Source: Malaya genurostris
Lineage: Eukaryota > Arthropoda > Insecta > Diptera > Culicidae
Reading direction: 5' to 3'
Assembly (NCBI RefSeq): GCF_030247185.1
Contig: NC_080572.1
Location: 496,001-560,000 of the forward strand
DNA length: 64,000 bases
Shown here: positions 24,000 to 35,179 of the stretch, in pieces
Layout: each line of letters begins with the position of its first letter
Numbering within the stretch: position 1 is the first letter of the stretch
The notes under the pieces: model-generated
The model's database searches: none
Seen by the model: only the letters and a program-made list of their open reading frames with translations
Told to the model about the DNA's origin: nothing
Program-made: the position numbers and the translations under genes

Positions 24000-25480
24000 G
24001 TATAATGACGCTTACTTCAATTTCGTCCCGTTCATCTCAACTGCCAGTGCAATTTTTTTTTAAATCGCTTTGCTAACATTTATGTATTCTCATGCGATCG
24101 CTGTTTTTCATGCATCCATTGAACTGAACTGAACCGACTGAACTTTACCGACAATATTTACTGCTATTTCGATTGGCCCTCTGATTCCGACACTAAAGAG
24201 GTCTACAAGTAATAGACGAAATACGTATTTGTCCATAATATTTGGGACAAAGAATCTACTTTATAAAGCATTCTATTAGGAACAAACGAAATTATTCCAG
24301 CGGAAGCTATACTCAAATCAAGTTAAGGGTTACTTGATCAAGAAATAGATCAAATAGTTGACTAGGTACAAACTGTGTTTTGAGGAAATTTATGTGGAGT
24401 AATCTAAAATGAAAAACCTAAATAAAGTTGCATATTTACTCGATAAATCAAGGGTTGCGTCATCCAGACAGTACATATTTAAATGTTTAATAACTTCGTC
24501 ACTTTTCTCAAAAATGTTGCTCGCTTTTTTCACAAACAAAAAACTGACATTTTGCTCGAAAATCCCACGAATGAAAAGCGTGATTACTGCTTTGGTGTAT
24601 TGACTAATGCCTGATAAATTATGTGATTCTATTTACCATTTATAGGTTATTTAAAGGCCACGGGTTTAAGATTTCGATTTGCGTGTGAAAATTTACGTCT
24701 TTTTTCGAATAGCTTCTTTCGCATTTTCTATTCAGCACGTAAGATCGTCTTGTTGAATGGCAACACAAGTAGTACTATAAGACTAATAATTATTGATCAG
24801 AAGTATTGCACATTTTCATATCCTTTCTACTTTTTAAAAACTCATACATTGCCCCCGAATTCATCTTAATCTGTTAATTTTAGATCAAGTAGTCAAGTAG
24901 TCATCAAAAAAAAGTATGGATGTTTGAAAAAACGTTTGGGTTATTGTTTGTTAAAAGATTAAATGAGCCCATTAAATAAAACGTAGCTTTGGAGATGCGA
25001 TAAAGTTTAAAGGCCTTTTGATAAAGCAAAACAGTCAATGGTTTCGTTTCATTTACATTTTCAAGTATGATATTTTTAATGAGTGCAAAGACCCACGAGT
25101 TATGCTGTTTTCTATACGCAGAATATAGTTTGTAAACGCCGTTAGATTAGCAGTACTTAGAAGCGAGACTTTGGTTCAAAATAATGCATTGGGTGATGTT
25201 CAAACTTAGATTTCATGCAATATAGGCTAAATTTTTTAAAACCTATATGAAAACAATAATTTCCATTTCCCGATAGTTGTTTACTACTAGCAGTGGTTAA
25301 AAAAATCTCCGATGATATCAATGAAATATCCAAAAGAGGGCTATGATTCTTTTAAAGTACCGGAACTTTTAAATAGAGTGACTAATAAAATAAGGAGCAA
25401 TTTTTAAAATGAAGTTTGGAACTTCAGAATGGATCTTTTGAACTTCAGAATTCAAATTTAACTTTTTTTAAATCGCTTAA
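24000..25480. other. AT-rich DNA, nothing recognised
   Basis: No supported gene, RNA or repeat was identified in this stretch. Confidence 0.35.
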
Positions 25481-25484
25481 ATTA

Positions 25485-25640
25485 TGTTCAATGATAAAAA
25501 AGCAAAGCCTTGGTATTACATTCCTGTAGAGAAATTTGACCTTCTGTTTGAACAGACTTCGCAGCCGATTCATGGTGTACAGAACCATTGCATGGCTGGT
25601 GCTACGATCCTACTGACACTGTTCAATGATAAATTTTATT
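25485..25640 (-). repeat. SINE body fragment
   Basis: Shares the words AAAGCAAAGCCTTGGTATTA, TTCGCAGCCGATTCAT and GCTACGATCCTACTGACACT with 33115-33250, and more weakly with 59345-59480. At 33.1 kb this body lies next to a tRNA-like head. Here the head is missing. Confidence 0.55.
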
Positions 25641-26600
25641 CAATTTTATCAAATATACGAACCGATATGTCTCGATCTCTTATAAAATCTGATCATGACA
25701 TTATCTTGGGAGAAAATCTGTCGGTCTGGAACTCTCAGTGACGCACAGCTACATCCATACACTCCAACACAGCTGATTCGACTGCAACCCTAGTTCAACT
25801 CGTTCACTCATAGAGTGGACCTGCTACGGTAACACAGCAACACTATCGACGACGATACAGGCAAAGTAGGCTTTGGCTGAATGCCGTACCCACCTCAATG
25901 GCTAGGTATTGCTAGTTAGTTGACTGTGCCGAACTAATTCACCACGGCAGTGCCCCGTCTACTCTCGCACTCGCGAATCATAAAAGTAATAAACTTATTC
26001 AAGGTGAAATGCTGACCATGAAAATTATTTTCCGTGTCTTATTTTAGAATTTCGTGCCATATTGTGCCATCCCCTGTAGAGCAATGCATCAGCAGAAGTG
26101 AAGAGTAATGATCGAGTCGAGATTTTTGGCTGGTATTCGTGAATCTACAAACAGAAAAATATCACGAAGTGCAAAAAATAAAAACAAAAAATCCAACAAC
26201 AAATCATAACAACACACATACCGAGACCAATCAGTCATCGTTTGTGTTAGGTACTGGTATATTCCTGAACAACATTCGATCAGTCAGTGGTGATTTTATT
26301 CAGCAGAGAATATTAATAAATCACAGTAATGTGAACTTAAAGAATTTAAGAATACGGCGTAATAGCAGTGGTTCTGAAAAATGTGTATGAAGAAACAGAT
26401 TGATATTGGAAAAGAAGAAAAATTTAACTGACATTGAACGTGAAACGAAGGCCCAAGGACAGTAGTCCTACGTGTGAGCAATGTACAAGCAAGTAGCGGT
26501 GGATACACGAGGAAGGCAGTGTTTGAAGCGAGTGCACATTGGTATGCAGGTAGGCCTTGAAGCAGGGTCCCGCTAAAGGATACAAGTCCAAGGACTAACG
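25641..26600. other. E75A upstream flank, nothing specific recognised
   Basis: Short frames only. It could contain upstream regulatory DNA or untranslated exons of the E75A transcript. No splice structure can be proven from the sequence. Confidence 0.3.
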
Positions 26601-27510
26601 ACATAGCAACGATTGTGCTTGAGGTGAGAACCCTACCGCTCGCTCTCTTGCACGCTTTCTCTGGAGGTCACTCATGGCATGCTGCATGTGCCAGTAACCT
26701 ACAGTGCACTGTGCAAGCTCGTCCTGTGCCATAATCGAACAAAATGTTGGGCGAGTCCTGATGCCTCAGTTTATAGCTAATGCCATTATATGCGATCGTA
26801 TTGACTGAGCCGGTATGGGTGAGTGCTCGTCGTTCGCACACCAGCGGCATCTGACGAGTTGTTTTCGTTTTATGAGTGGCACTCTCTCCCCTAGTGTCAG
26901 TGACATATATACTCATGCGGTTTCGTTCTATATGTAAACGCTCCCCTTCGACCGAGTTCAACACAGTAGGCTGGGCGGCTCAGTGTGTTTATGTGCTGGT
27001 TTTATTTTGGTGTTAAAATGCGTGATTTACAAGCCAACAGCACTCGAACATCGGTGTCTATGTTTCGGTGAACATATACTAGAGACTGCAGATCTTATTT
27101 TTGAGTTTCCGAAAATATTGACCTTGAACTCGCGCGCTCGGTTCGCACATCGCAGCCAGTTTCGATCAGGAAGGGCATTGAAGGAAGGAAGAGAAAACAA
27201 GAGCGGTACAGAAAGTATAGTGAAAATATTCGATTTATCCGTGCTTGTTGAGATGTGGTGGTGAGTTGGGCGAAGAAAAACTCGTAATACTTCGGCAAGA
27301 GTGTGTTTGAATGTTGAATTATATTTGCCGAACCGAAACGGAGGCCAAGTTCAGCTCCATTTCATGCAATGCCTCTAGTTTATCAATAATAATATTCTTT
27401 CGTTTTCGTGGAAGTGACAGGAGAAAAGTAAAATGTAGAATAGTGTGTCGCTCGGTCAGAGCCAGTTTCGATGTTGTAATAGTCGAGGAAAAAGTTTAGG
27501 AAAACAGAAA
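26600..27510 (+). promoter_or_regulatory. Probable promoter / 5' leader region of E75A
   Basis: This is the DNA immediately upstream of the E75A initiator ATG. An arthropod-type initiator TCAGTG occurs at 26980-26985 without a well-placed TATA box. A TATATA word at 26906-26911 lies about 70 nt upstream of it. The leader contains an upstream ORF of about 62 codons (27311-27499) that stops 11 nt before the E75 ATG, plus an in-frame stop at 27436-27438. E75 is a direct ecdysone-response gene in insects, so hormone response elements are expected nearby, but no convincing one was read. The exact start site is unknown. Confidence 0.4.
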
Positions 27511-28276
27511 ATGCAGTGCTTGAACAAACTTGTCAAGGAAGAGAAGGATTCGCTGGAAGTCAGGACTTTTGTGATCGGTGACAATCAGCGTATTATGTAT
27601 TCACCACGTAGTGTTGATACAAAGAAAACTGTCAAACTTGCTATCGCTGTTCCGCAGTCAGTATCTGCGACATCCAGTTCCTCTCCGGTGACCAGTCATC
27701 ATCAATCTCAAGACCGCGCTCGGATACAAATTATTGCTAAACCTTCCAATAAGCCGTGTGAAAATGTAGTACCAATTCAGACCCAGGAAGTTCATGTAAT
27801 TAGGGATGGGCGCTTTTATGACCTTCATCATAACCACGCTTCTCCATCCCACTCACATCAGCAGCCGGAGTCGTCCCCAAATAGAAGTAACCTAATCGTA
27901 ACCGCTGCTAGCGGAGACGGTAGTTCCATTCAACATTCACTACACCAGCATTATTCTGCTGGAGCCTCCTCATCCAGTACTGTTCTGACAGATGGTTCTC
28001 ACCATTCGGTAGTGTCATCTAGTAAACAGCTTTTACCGTCACCGTCACAGGCTACTATGATGGTAATTCAGCAACGGCAGCAACATCATTCACAGCAGCC
28101 GCAGCAGCAACATCAGCAACATCACCACGTGACCTCAATGCAACCACCGCCTCCTCCACCACCTACTGGTATGGTGAGTAGTGTCACCAGTGGCACTGGG
28201 AGCGGGGGAACTGCGATGATGTCTAAAATGATGAAAAATGGTCACGAGGAACCTTCCAGCTCAATGCCAGATTTAG
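27511..28276 (+). CDS. E75: Ecdysone-induced nuclear receptor E75, isoform A-specific N-terminal coding exon (partial gene)
   Basis: E75 (Eip75B, NR1D3) is a haem-binding nuclear receptor in the ecdysone cascade. In mosquitoes it acts in moulting and the vitellogenic cycle. This exon encodes residues 1-255 of the isoform-A N-terminal (A/B) region. Recognition rests on VHVIRDGRFYD at 94-104 (Drosophila E75A has VRVIRDGRLYD), Ser/His-rich stretches, a Gln/His tract at about 187-206, seven prolines at 212-218, and EEPSSSMPDL at 246-255, which precedes the DNA-binding domain in E75A. ATG 27511 (gaaaATG) is the first ATG after the in-frame stop at 27436. The exon ends at 28276 with donor G|GTAAGT in phase 1. 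Splicing to an exon starting with AA or AG would give PDLE, as expected. No zinc-finger or ligand-binding exon is in the window, so this is only the first coding exon. Confidence 0.88.
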
Positions 28277-28284
28277 GTAAGTAG

Positions 28285-29860
28285 ATTTGGCTTTTTTTGT
28301 TTCGATTGTGATGGAGTGCTTAGGTGCTTCGTATGTAGCGTTCAAATTTTTTTGTGTTATTTGGAAAATATGAAAAACTTTTGTAAAAAGCGTCATTTTG
28401 GAATGTGCTGGGAGAAAATTATATTATTTTAATATCATGCTAACTGTAAAATAAAATTAATGAATTTTCATTAGCCTTTTTCGGGGGTTACGTGAGTTTT
28501 TCGTGTTTAAATAACTTTTATTAGTTCAAGAACGCGCTCGAGATCATTCAGCATAGTGAGGTGCATATATTTTGATAAATCTTTAACCTAGAGTTTTAAA
28601 CTTTCAATGTATCTGCTTCCAACTCCAGCAAACGCTGATATTCAAGAGTTCTCTTAAGAAACAGAATGGCTTGGTTGACTGTTTGGAAGAAAAACCTTTG
28701 GATTTACAATTCACAGACGATCATTTCCCAATGAACTATGTTGAGTTTCACGATCTACAAAATTGATGATAATAAAACTGAAATTTTTCAAATAGATTAT
28801 GACTATCTATCGCAATGCTCGATACACTTTCGAGTTTGTGCTATTTTACAAAAAGATCGAGGAGTTTTTGAAAGTTCCACTAGGGTTTTTTTTTTCTATT
28901 TCTAAGTCGTTACCGTACTGTCAAGGTCCGCATGAATCTTGTGCATACTTCATGTTGCCAAAAGTTTCACGTACACTTTTAAGCAACGAAAAAGGTTAAA
29001 TTATTATCATTTTGAAGCCAATAATTCAGTTAGCATGAATCCGTAACTGCATATATCTCCATCGGGAGCTGAATTGATATGCCGTGAGTTTTGGTCTATA
29101 TCTGCTCTGGTAGTCGTGCTAGAACTCTTGATTGCGGGGCTGTCATGATAACTCAGTAACAAATTGCAGAATCGTGCGAAACTGGTGACCTACTAATGTT
29201 GATCAAGAGGAAATCCGGGATTCTTCATTAAATATTTTTGTTGTGCCATTCGATGATGGGATGAATTTATCCGTGAACTACTTGTAGTGTATACAAACCA
29301 ATGCAATTCCAAGCTAACGTAATTCAGGATTCTAAGAGTTTCTAAGCGTTGTACTTTTGATAATATTACATACAACATAGGGAGTTTGGAGTGCTTATTG
29401 ATGAAGAAAACATTACATAAAATACAACTGAATCATCCTAGATGGTTCTCAGCCTTACTTGATTCTGACCACATCTCGAAATATCCCGATCAGAAGCAAC
29501 AAGTTTATGAAAAAAAAATTTGTATGTATGTATGTATGTATGTGTGAAGCCAGCATCAGTTCAAGGCATTACCAGTGTGTGCGGGTAGACTTACAGTCAA
29601 TCCGAATTTGATTATCAGATAGCTTTCATATAACTGCTGTTAAGAAGGCCAAAATGGGTTTTGAGCAGCCGGCGCCTTCCAGCAATAACATCCAGCCATA
29701 TAATAAAGAATTTCGCTATACCAGCTTAAACCCGCCTGATGGTTTGTTTGTTAGAAGGGTGCGTCTTACTCATTTCAGGGAGAAACACAAAGCTTCCTCC
29801 ACGTGACTCAGGTTGGCAATCCACTCCATCATCCAGTCATTCACTTGTAAGATACCCTGA
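28285..29860. other. Intronic DNA, no recognised feature
   Basis: No gene or repeat was recognised, apart from a short (TATG)n run near 29521-29541. Confidence 0.35.
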
Positions 29861-29889
29861 TGCACTCCCTGCCCCTCCCCGTTGTCGAA

Positions 29890-30260
29890 ATAATTGAGCA
29901 TAATACAATATAATATAGATTAATATAAAGAAACATAATATAATACAATACAATATAATAGAATATAATACAATATAATATAACATAATATAATTCAATA
30001 TAACATGATATAATATAATATAACTACAGAGAACAGACATCCAAGCTAGTACAACCTTTTTAAGAAGCTGTGTAAAGCATACATGTGAAAATCCGTTAAA
30101 AATGACCGTTCCACACGACTTTGCACGCATGAATGTCTGTTGGATATCTGTTCTCTGTGATATAACATAATAAAAAATAATATAATATAATATAATATAA
30201 TATAATATAATATAATATAATATAATATAATATAATATAAATTAATATAATATAATATAA
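29890..30260. repeat. TATAA pentanucleotide microsatellite array, split by a MITE
   Basis: Irregular ATAATATAA-type repeats occur at 29898-30024. They resume at 30159 and become a nearly perfect TATAA array at 30176-30240. A 133-bp MITE at 30026-30158 divides them. Confidence 0.85.
30026..30158. mobile_element. Short MITE with ACAGAGAACAGA termini
   Basis: The left end ACAGAGAACAGACATCCAA and the inverse right end ACAGAGAACAGATATCCAA form a TIR of about 19 bp with one difference. No coding capacity. Repeat array on both sides shows it was inserted into the microsatellite. The target duplication cannot be resolved within repeated sequence. Confidence 0.75.
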
Positions 30261-31750
30261 GACGATAATTTATGAAGTCATATGCTATGATACAATATAT
30301 AACAGTTGATGTCGCAGTGTAAGTTATGCTCTTCTTTCGTCGCAGTACTGCAGGAAGTGAATATTAATTATAGCAGTTTTTTAATAATAATAATAATAAC
30401 AACAACAATATATAATACAATGTAATATAATTCAATTCAATATATAACAAATCATGCAATAAACAACAAAACCACATATTGCAATATACTATGATAAATA
30501 TTGCACTTTAGGAAGGGCTTCAACCTACAAGCCATTTCACACCTCTCATTCTGCTACTAACGCAGAAGGCGATAGCACCCAGTCGACACCGTTCTATTGA
30601 CCAAATGTCATCATAGACGCTCGGGGAGGCATGAGATAGGAACTTGTGAGGGCTTAGTTATCTCACCATTTGACGACCAATTTGAAGAAAGAAAATATTT
30701 TTTGTAACAAACGCTGTTATAAGTCTGGCGTCATTAATAGTAAAAATATCCAAAATTTCTAACAAGTATCAAAGAGAGAAACAATTAAAAAAGTCTGGTC
30801 AAAGCCTAGTTTCTCTTTCCAGATTTTAGTGTCACGCAAAATCGCAATCATCAAAATCATAGTTTCAGTATTGCATACTCAAACAGAAGCCCACAACCCC
30901 TGAACTCTGAACTTCGGCTGTGTTTGATTACCCCGGCGTGACAAGTTTCTATAACACTAAACCTTTCTCGCATTCGCCGGTTCGCTCACTCGCAACCTTC
31001 AACGCGGTCAATGGACAACGGTGGTAGCCTCTACAGTGAAAAAAAAAATGTTTTTTCGACAATGCCCGTTCTGCGTCGCACAATTGTTGTGACGTTGGCT
31101 GACTGGCTGGCTGGTTTGGTGTGCTCTGACAAACTTCTTCCCCCAAAACATAAGCCATGGTGCTGGTAGTGGTTTATAAACGGGCAATAAACACAGTCGA
31201 GCGTCGCACACCGTTGCTTATTTATTTGTTTGCTCCGTCACCTTCATTTCCATTTGCCATTTTTGGGTCCAGTTAGACCACCGCAAGTTGTCACCTCTTA
31301 GAATGTTATATTCGCGGTTTCACAGAACAGCTACATTGAACGTGTATTTTTATTTCTGTCGTCGTTGTTGCAGTCGGCCATGCCATGCGGAAACGTTTTC
31401 GGTTCAGCATCGATATTTGATCTCTGAAGCAGCAAAGCCTGCTTTTGTTGGGTTGACGTACGAACAACTGGTTATGGGATTTGTTGATAAAGGTTTTTTT
31501 TCTTTTTTCTGCAACGCTGCTATACAACGACGTATCTATCTCTCTCTCTCTCTCTCTGAATATGAAAGGCCCTGTGACCTTGTGACACAGACATAGAAAA
31601 CGGGTCCCAGTTTACCGGTATAATCGACGCCGCCAGTTAGTTTATTTGTGAGTCTATATACAAATGCGTCTACTTTAACACTCTCTGCTGCTACTGAAAT
31701 GTGGAGCAACTTTGGCTACAGACTATAGACTATACTATAGACTACAACAC
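30261..31750. other. Intronic DNA with short simple repeats
   Basis: Contains an AATAAT/AACAAC-rich patch near 30385-30415 and a (TC)n tract at about 31540-31557. Nothing else was recognised. Confidence 0.4.
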
Positions 31751-31756
31751 GTTACT

Positions 31757-31828
31757 CTCTAGAGGAAGGATTCGAACTAAAAATCTTCTTCAATCAGTGG
31801 AACAGCACTGTTATTGAGCTACTCAGAA
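31757..31828 (-). repeat. tRNA-like SINE remnant
   Basis: On the minus strand GAGTAGCTCAATAACAGTG resembles an A box. AGTTCGAATCC (revcomp of 31769-31779) matches a pol III B box about 45 nt downstream. The arms are too degenerate for a functional tRNA. Confidence 0.35.
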
Positions 31829-31829
31829 T

Positions 31830-33100
31830 TTTAGAGAATGCATATTCGAGAAAGCAACACACATACAGCATGAACGCGTAACGTACGCTAGCACTCTCTA
31901 TACAATCGATGAAGATCTAATATAAATTTAATTAGAGGGACTGCTCCATTATTAAGCTTCTTTTGATACATTTCGATGCGGCATTTCATTTCCAACAAGT
32001 TGTTTCAATATTTGATCTGTTCCACCCTAGTACACCTTTCTCTGGTGTTAAACGAAACAAGACAGTCAGAGCTAGCACTAAAAAAATTATCACGAATGTA
32101 CGTAAGTTTAAATTTGAAATAAATGCATCCAGTTTCGAGCATATTTAACTACTGAACTGAAATTTGAATAATTTAATATCTGGACACAGTATTTATTACT
32201 GAGGCGCTCCTATCAGTCGGATCGGGAATGTTTTGACAGTAGTTTGTATTGAAATGTTGGGAAATTCTTCACGATTCATTTTGTTGCAAAATTACTCTAA
32301 ATGGAAACCGCAAAACAGTTTTGGGTACCAACTTTAACTGAAACACCGTCAGAAGCATTTTGAAATATGACACTAGAATAAAAGTTGTGCAATGAGGTTC
32401 CTAGGAAATACGAAGGATGATTCATCATGGACAACAAAATGTACGTGAAGATTGATTATGAGAGCTTCCCGGACAAAAGTTCTACAAATCCTTCGTGGTG
32501 TCCCTAACAAGTTCAAATACGCTTTTGAGTTATATTCGCAAATAGACCGTTTTGATAAAAAATGTGTTCACTTAAATTCCTCTATGAAGAATTTTAACTA
32601 TTTCGTTATAATGCTAACGTAATAGTGACAGACAGTGGAATTTTTACGGGAACTTTCATATTTTCTCAAGAACGGGTTTGTTTCATTCCACTAAACCACT
32701 CATACCCCAAAAATTCGCAAATAATTTTTTTATTCGATAACGTATTTGCAGTTGCACGAGCATTAGAGATCGCCTGTGTGTTGCTACTCCGTCATTGCTC
32801 AGGATATAAAAACAATAAAAACACGAAAATATGCAGATATATGTAGAATAACTTTATGCATCTATAACAATGTTTATCTAGTATGTGAACGGTATACCAT
32901 GGAAAAGTTTTCTATTTCTTTAACGAGGACGGTGCAAGCTAACAAAAGATAAGGCGAGATTCTATTAGATTAATACAAATCTATAACAGAGATGCATCAC
33001 AATGTAGTCGATGGGATCAATATACAATTCGGGCGATGTAATGATGATCTGAAATACAATTTAACTATACCGAAAACCAAATCACTCGAAACTAAAGCGT
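31830..33100. other. Intronic AT-rich DNA, nothing recognised
   Basis: No supported gene, RNA or repeat was recognised. Confidence 0.35.
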
Positions 33101-33109
33101 TATTCGCAA

Positions 33110-33350
33110 AACTTTAACCAACTGCAAAACAAAGCAAAGTCTTGGCATTACATTCCTGTGAAATTTGGTTTTTCTGTTTCAACATACTTCGCAGCCGATT
33201 CATAGCGTATAGAATCTTTGCATGGCTAGTACTACGATACTACTGACACTAAGCATCCTTCCAGGTCGGAGCTCGAACATACGACAGTTGACTTGTAAGA
33301 GCAACATCCTATGCATTGAACCGCCAACCCGGGTTGACCAACTGCATAAC
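33110..33350 (-). repeat. tRNA-derived SINE, most complete copy
   Basis: On the minus strand the head begins near 33345 with CCCGGGTTGGCGGTTCAATG (A-box-like). B-box-like GTTCGAGCTCC lies at 33268-33278. The body then runs through TCAGTGTCAGTAGTATCGTA to the CAAAGCAAAGTC-type end near 33125. The body is shared with 25485-25640 and 59345-59480, and the head with 23885-23985. This shows a dispersed tRNA-related family. Confidence 0.6.
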
Positions 33351-33790
33351 TTTTTAATTATGACTAAATTAACGGAATATGCTAATTCTCGGTTAATTTT
33401 TCAAAAGGGCGTATAAGCAAGTGACAGTTTCTCTTTGTTTACTTTCTCTTCTATTAATTACCAAGCGGTTTCCACGTTTATCATCCAACTCTTTGCATGA
33501 AATGATACCCGAAACTTTCGACTTTCAAACAGAATAGTGATATCAAAGAAAATCTTTTTAATCACATCGCAATAATCTAAAAAGAGAGTGATTAAAGAGA
33601 AACTGTCACTTGCTTATACGCCCTATTGAAAAATCAACAGAGAATTTAGTCATAATTAAAGTCAAAGTCAAAGATTTGGTGTAAAAATGAAACGGATGAT
33701 AGAGAACATGCAGATTTTGAATAGAGAATGTTGTCAGTGCTCCCAACTATAAATCTATTTCATAAAATCAAAAATCTTTCTACCATTTGA

Positions 33791-33804
33791 AATGAATAAA
33801 GTTA
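33791..33804 (+). repeat. 14-bp direct repeat, left flank of the hammerhead element
   Basis: AATGAATAAAGTTA, repeated exactly at 34210-34223. Interpreted as the target-site duplication of the 405-bp insertion between them. Confidence 0.75.
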
Positions 33805-33848
33805 TTTGTGGGTTTTTGTGCTTTGGAAACATAACTGATTTCACTATT

Positions 33849-33932
33849 CTTTACGTTTCGTTAACGTTAACGCTATTTGCGTTTTTTTTATATTGTGCCG
33901 AAGCACTGACGAGTCGAAGACGAAACGTAAAG
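33849..33932 (+). ncRNA. Degenerate hammerhead ribozyme-like motif
   Basis: The core CTGACGA (33906-33912), stem II GTC-GAA-GAC and GAAA (33922-33925) are present. Stem III pairs CTTTACGT with ACGTAAAG and extends about 40 bp into the flanking palindrome. The cleavage triplet would be GTT rather than GTC, and stem I pairs poorly (U-A followed by mismatches), so activity is doubtful. Confidence 0.45.
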
Positions 33933-34104
33933 AATAGTGAAATCGGTTATGTGCCCAAAGCACAAAAACGGCTTTTAGCCAAACCCCCAAATAACCAAAA
34001 TCTGTGGTCGGCCAATTCAGTCGCTTATTCGTTTCGCTCGGGACGTCAGAAAAGACATTGCGCTTCGGCGCAATATAAAAAAGTGTTTCACAAATAGCGT
34101 TAGC

Positions 34105-34205
34105 TTTACGTCTGTTTATCGGTTCAAATTGAACTGTTTAAATTTTTGCAGTAAGCAGTTCAATTTGAACTGCTCTGCACTGATGAGTCGAAGACGAAAC
34201 GTAAA
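34105..34205 (+). ncRNA. Hammerhead ribozyme, type III topology
   Basis: All conserved core bases are present. Stem III TTTACGT (34105-34111) pairs with ACGTAAA (34199-34205). The cleavage site lies after GTC (C34112). Stem I has 3 bp (34113-34115 with 34177-34179, one wobble), a 4x4 internal loop, and a 17-bp helix (34120-34136 with 34156-34172). The core CTGATGA is at 34180-34186, a 3-bp stem II with GAA loop at 34187-34195, and GAAA at 34196-34199. The family self-cleaves RNA. The 3-bp stem II is short, so rate and dependence on loop contacts are open. Confidence 0.82.
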
Positions 34206-34209
34206 AAAT

Positions 34210-34223
34210 AATGAATAAAGTTA
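34210..34223 (+). repeat. 14-bp direct repeat, right flank of the hammerhead element
   Basis: AATGAATAAAGTTA, identical to 33791-33804. Confidence 0.75.
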
Positions 34224-34479
34224 ATAGAAATTTAAAAAAAGGCACTTAAAAAATTTTCTTAGTTTTACAGAAATATTCATTAAAGAGAGATCAGTCGGTG
34301 ACTCAGAATATGTAACATTCGTGAATATGGTAATTCAGAACTCAACCTGTACTTATTGGATGTTGTTCTATATAATACAAGAGACCGACAAAAACAAATG
34401 GTGTTTTTTTACTACTTCGTTGTGGAATTCGTATTGTTGATCAAACTCTTAAATAAAATTTTACCAGGCTCCACTGACT

Positions 34480-35080
34480 GAAATTCCAATTCTTCATAAA
34501 CAAACCTTTCTCATATTACTTATATTTTTTAAAATATCACTAGAAGATTCTGTAAAGAACCTTTTTTTCAATCTTGAATAAAATAAGAAACTTTCTTTGA
34601 GTATAAACTAACATAACCTTTTTAATTTGTAAATAGTAGTGTCGAGTTAATAAGAATTTTTCTTTATTTTGCATCGTCGCAATAATTAATTAAACACACT
34701 TTACCCTATAGTTCTGGAACCGGAAGTCGGACCCGGATGAAATTAAACAGTAACCTATGAGACTATAAGAACTTTTATTTGAACCTGTTTGTGGAAATCG
34801 ATCAAATCATATCTGAGAAAATTGAGTGAGTCTCGTTTTAAACTTTTTGACTACTATTTCCGGTACTTCTGGAACCAGTATATCCGAACCAGTATATCCG
34901 AAGTCGATTCGTTTAGTATATGATATGACATATACTCAGACACATACACGCACAGACACATACATTGCTCAGCTTGATGAACTCTGTCGAATAATATAGA
35001 ACACTTAGCCTTCTGGGCCAATTTTCACTAGTCAATTTTTCAGGTGATTGCATAAACTTTCTATATGAGAAAGGCAATAA
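34480..35080 (+). repeat. Family R copy, diverged
   Basis: Contains CCGGAAGTCGGACCCGGATG at about 34719, an ACACATACACGCACAGACAC tract, and a decayed right hairpin (CTTTCTATATGAGAAAGGCA) near 35058. Its right flank (ATCGTTATCATGATCTTGTA ... CAAGTGGGTACAAATT) also matches the flank of the copy at 6600-7100. Confidence 0.7.
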
Positions 35081-35179
35081 GTGTACTTTTATAGAAAAGC
35101 ATCGTTATCATGATCTTGTAATAACACTAACAAGTGGGTACAAATTGAATAAAAGAATTAAAAATTACCATTTTTTTAA

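Larger units (their letters stand above)
33805..34209 (+). mobile_element. Palindromic retroelement-like insertion bearing hammerhead ribozymes
   Basis: A 405-bp unit between two 14-bp direct repeats. The left part (33812-33968) is an inverted repeat with arms of about 40 bp (GTGCTTTGG...CTTTACGTTTCG and its inverse). The right part (about 34018-34209) repeats portions in inverse orientation; for example GCTTCGGCGCAATATAAAAA at 34062 mirrors 33886-33903. It ends in a complete hammerhead motif. There is no coding capacity. A long target duplication and hammerheads recall Penelope-like elements and retrozymes, known carriers of these ribozymes; membership is inference. Confidence 0.7.

Noticed and set aside
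27445..27510. E75A start at 27445
   Set aside because: The first codon there is GTG, and a stop lies just upstream at 27436. The first in-frame ATG is 27511, with a good insect start context.
31757..31828. Possible tRNA gene on the minus strand
   Set aside because: The B box fits, but the acceptor and anticodon arms do not pair. Kept only as a SINE-like remnant.
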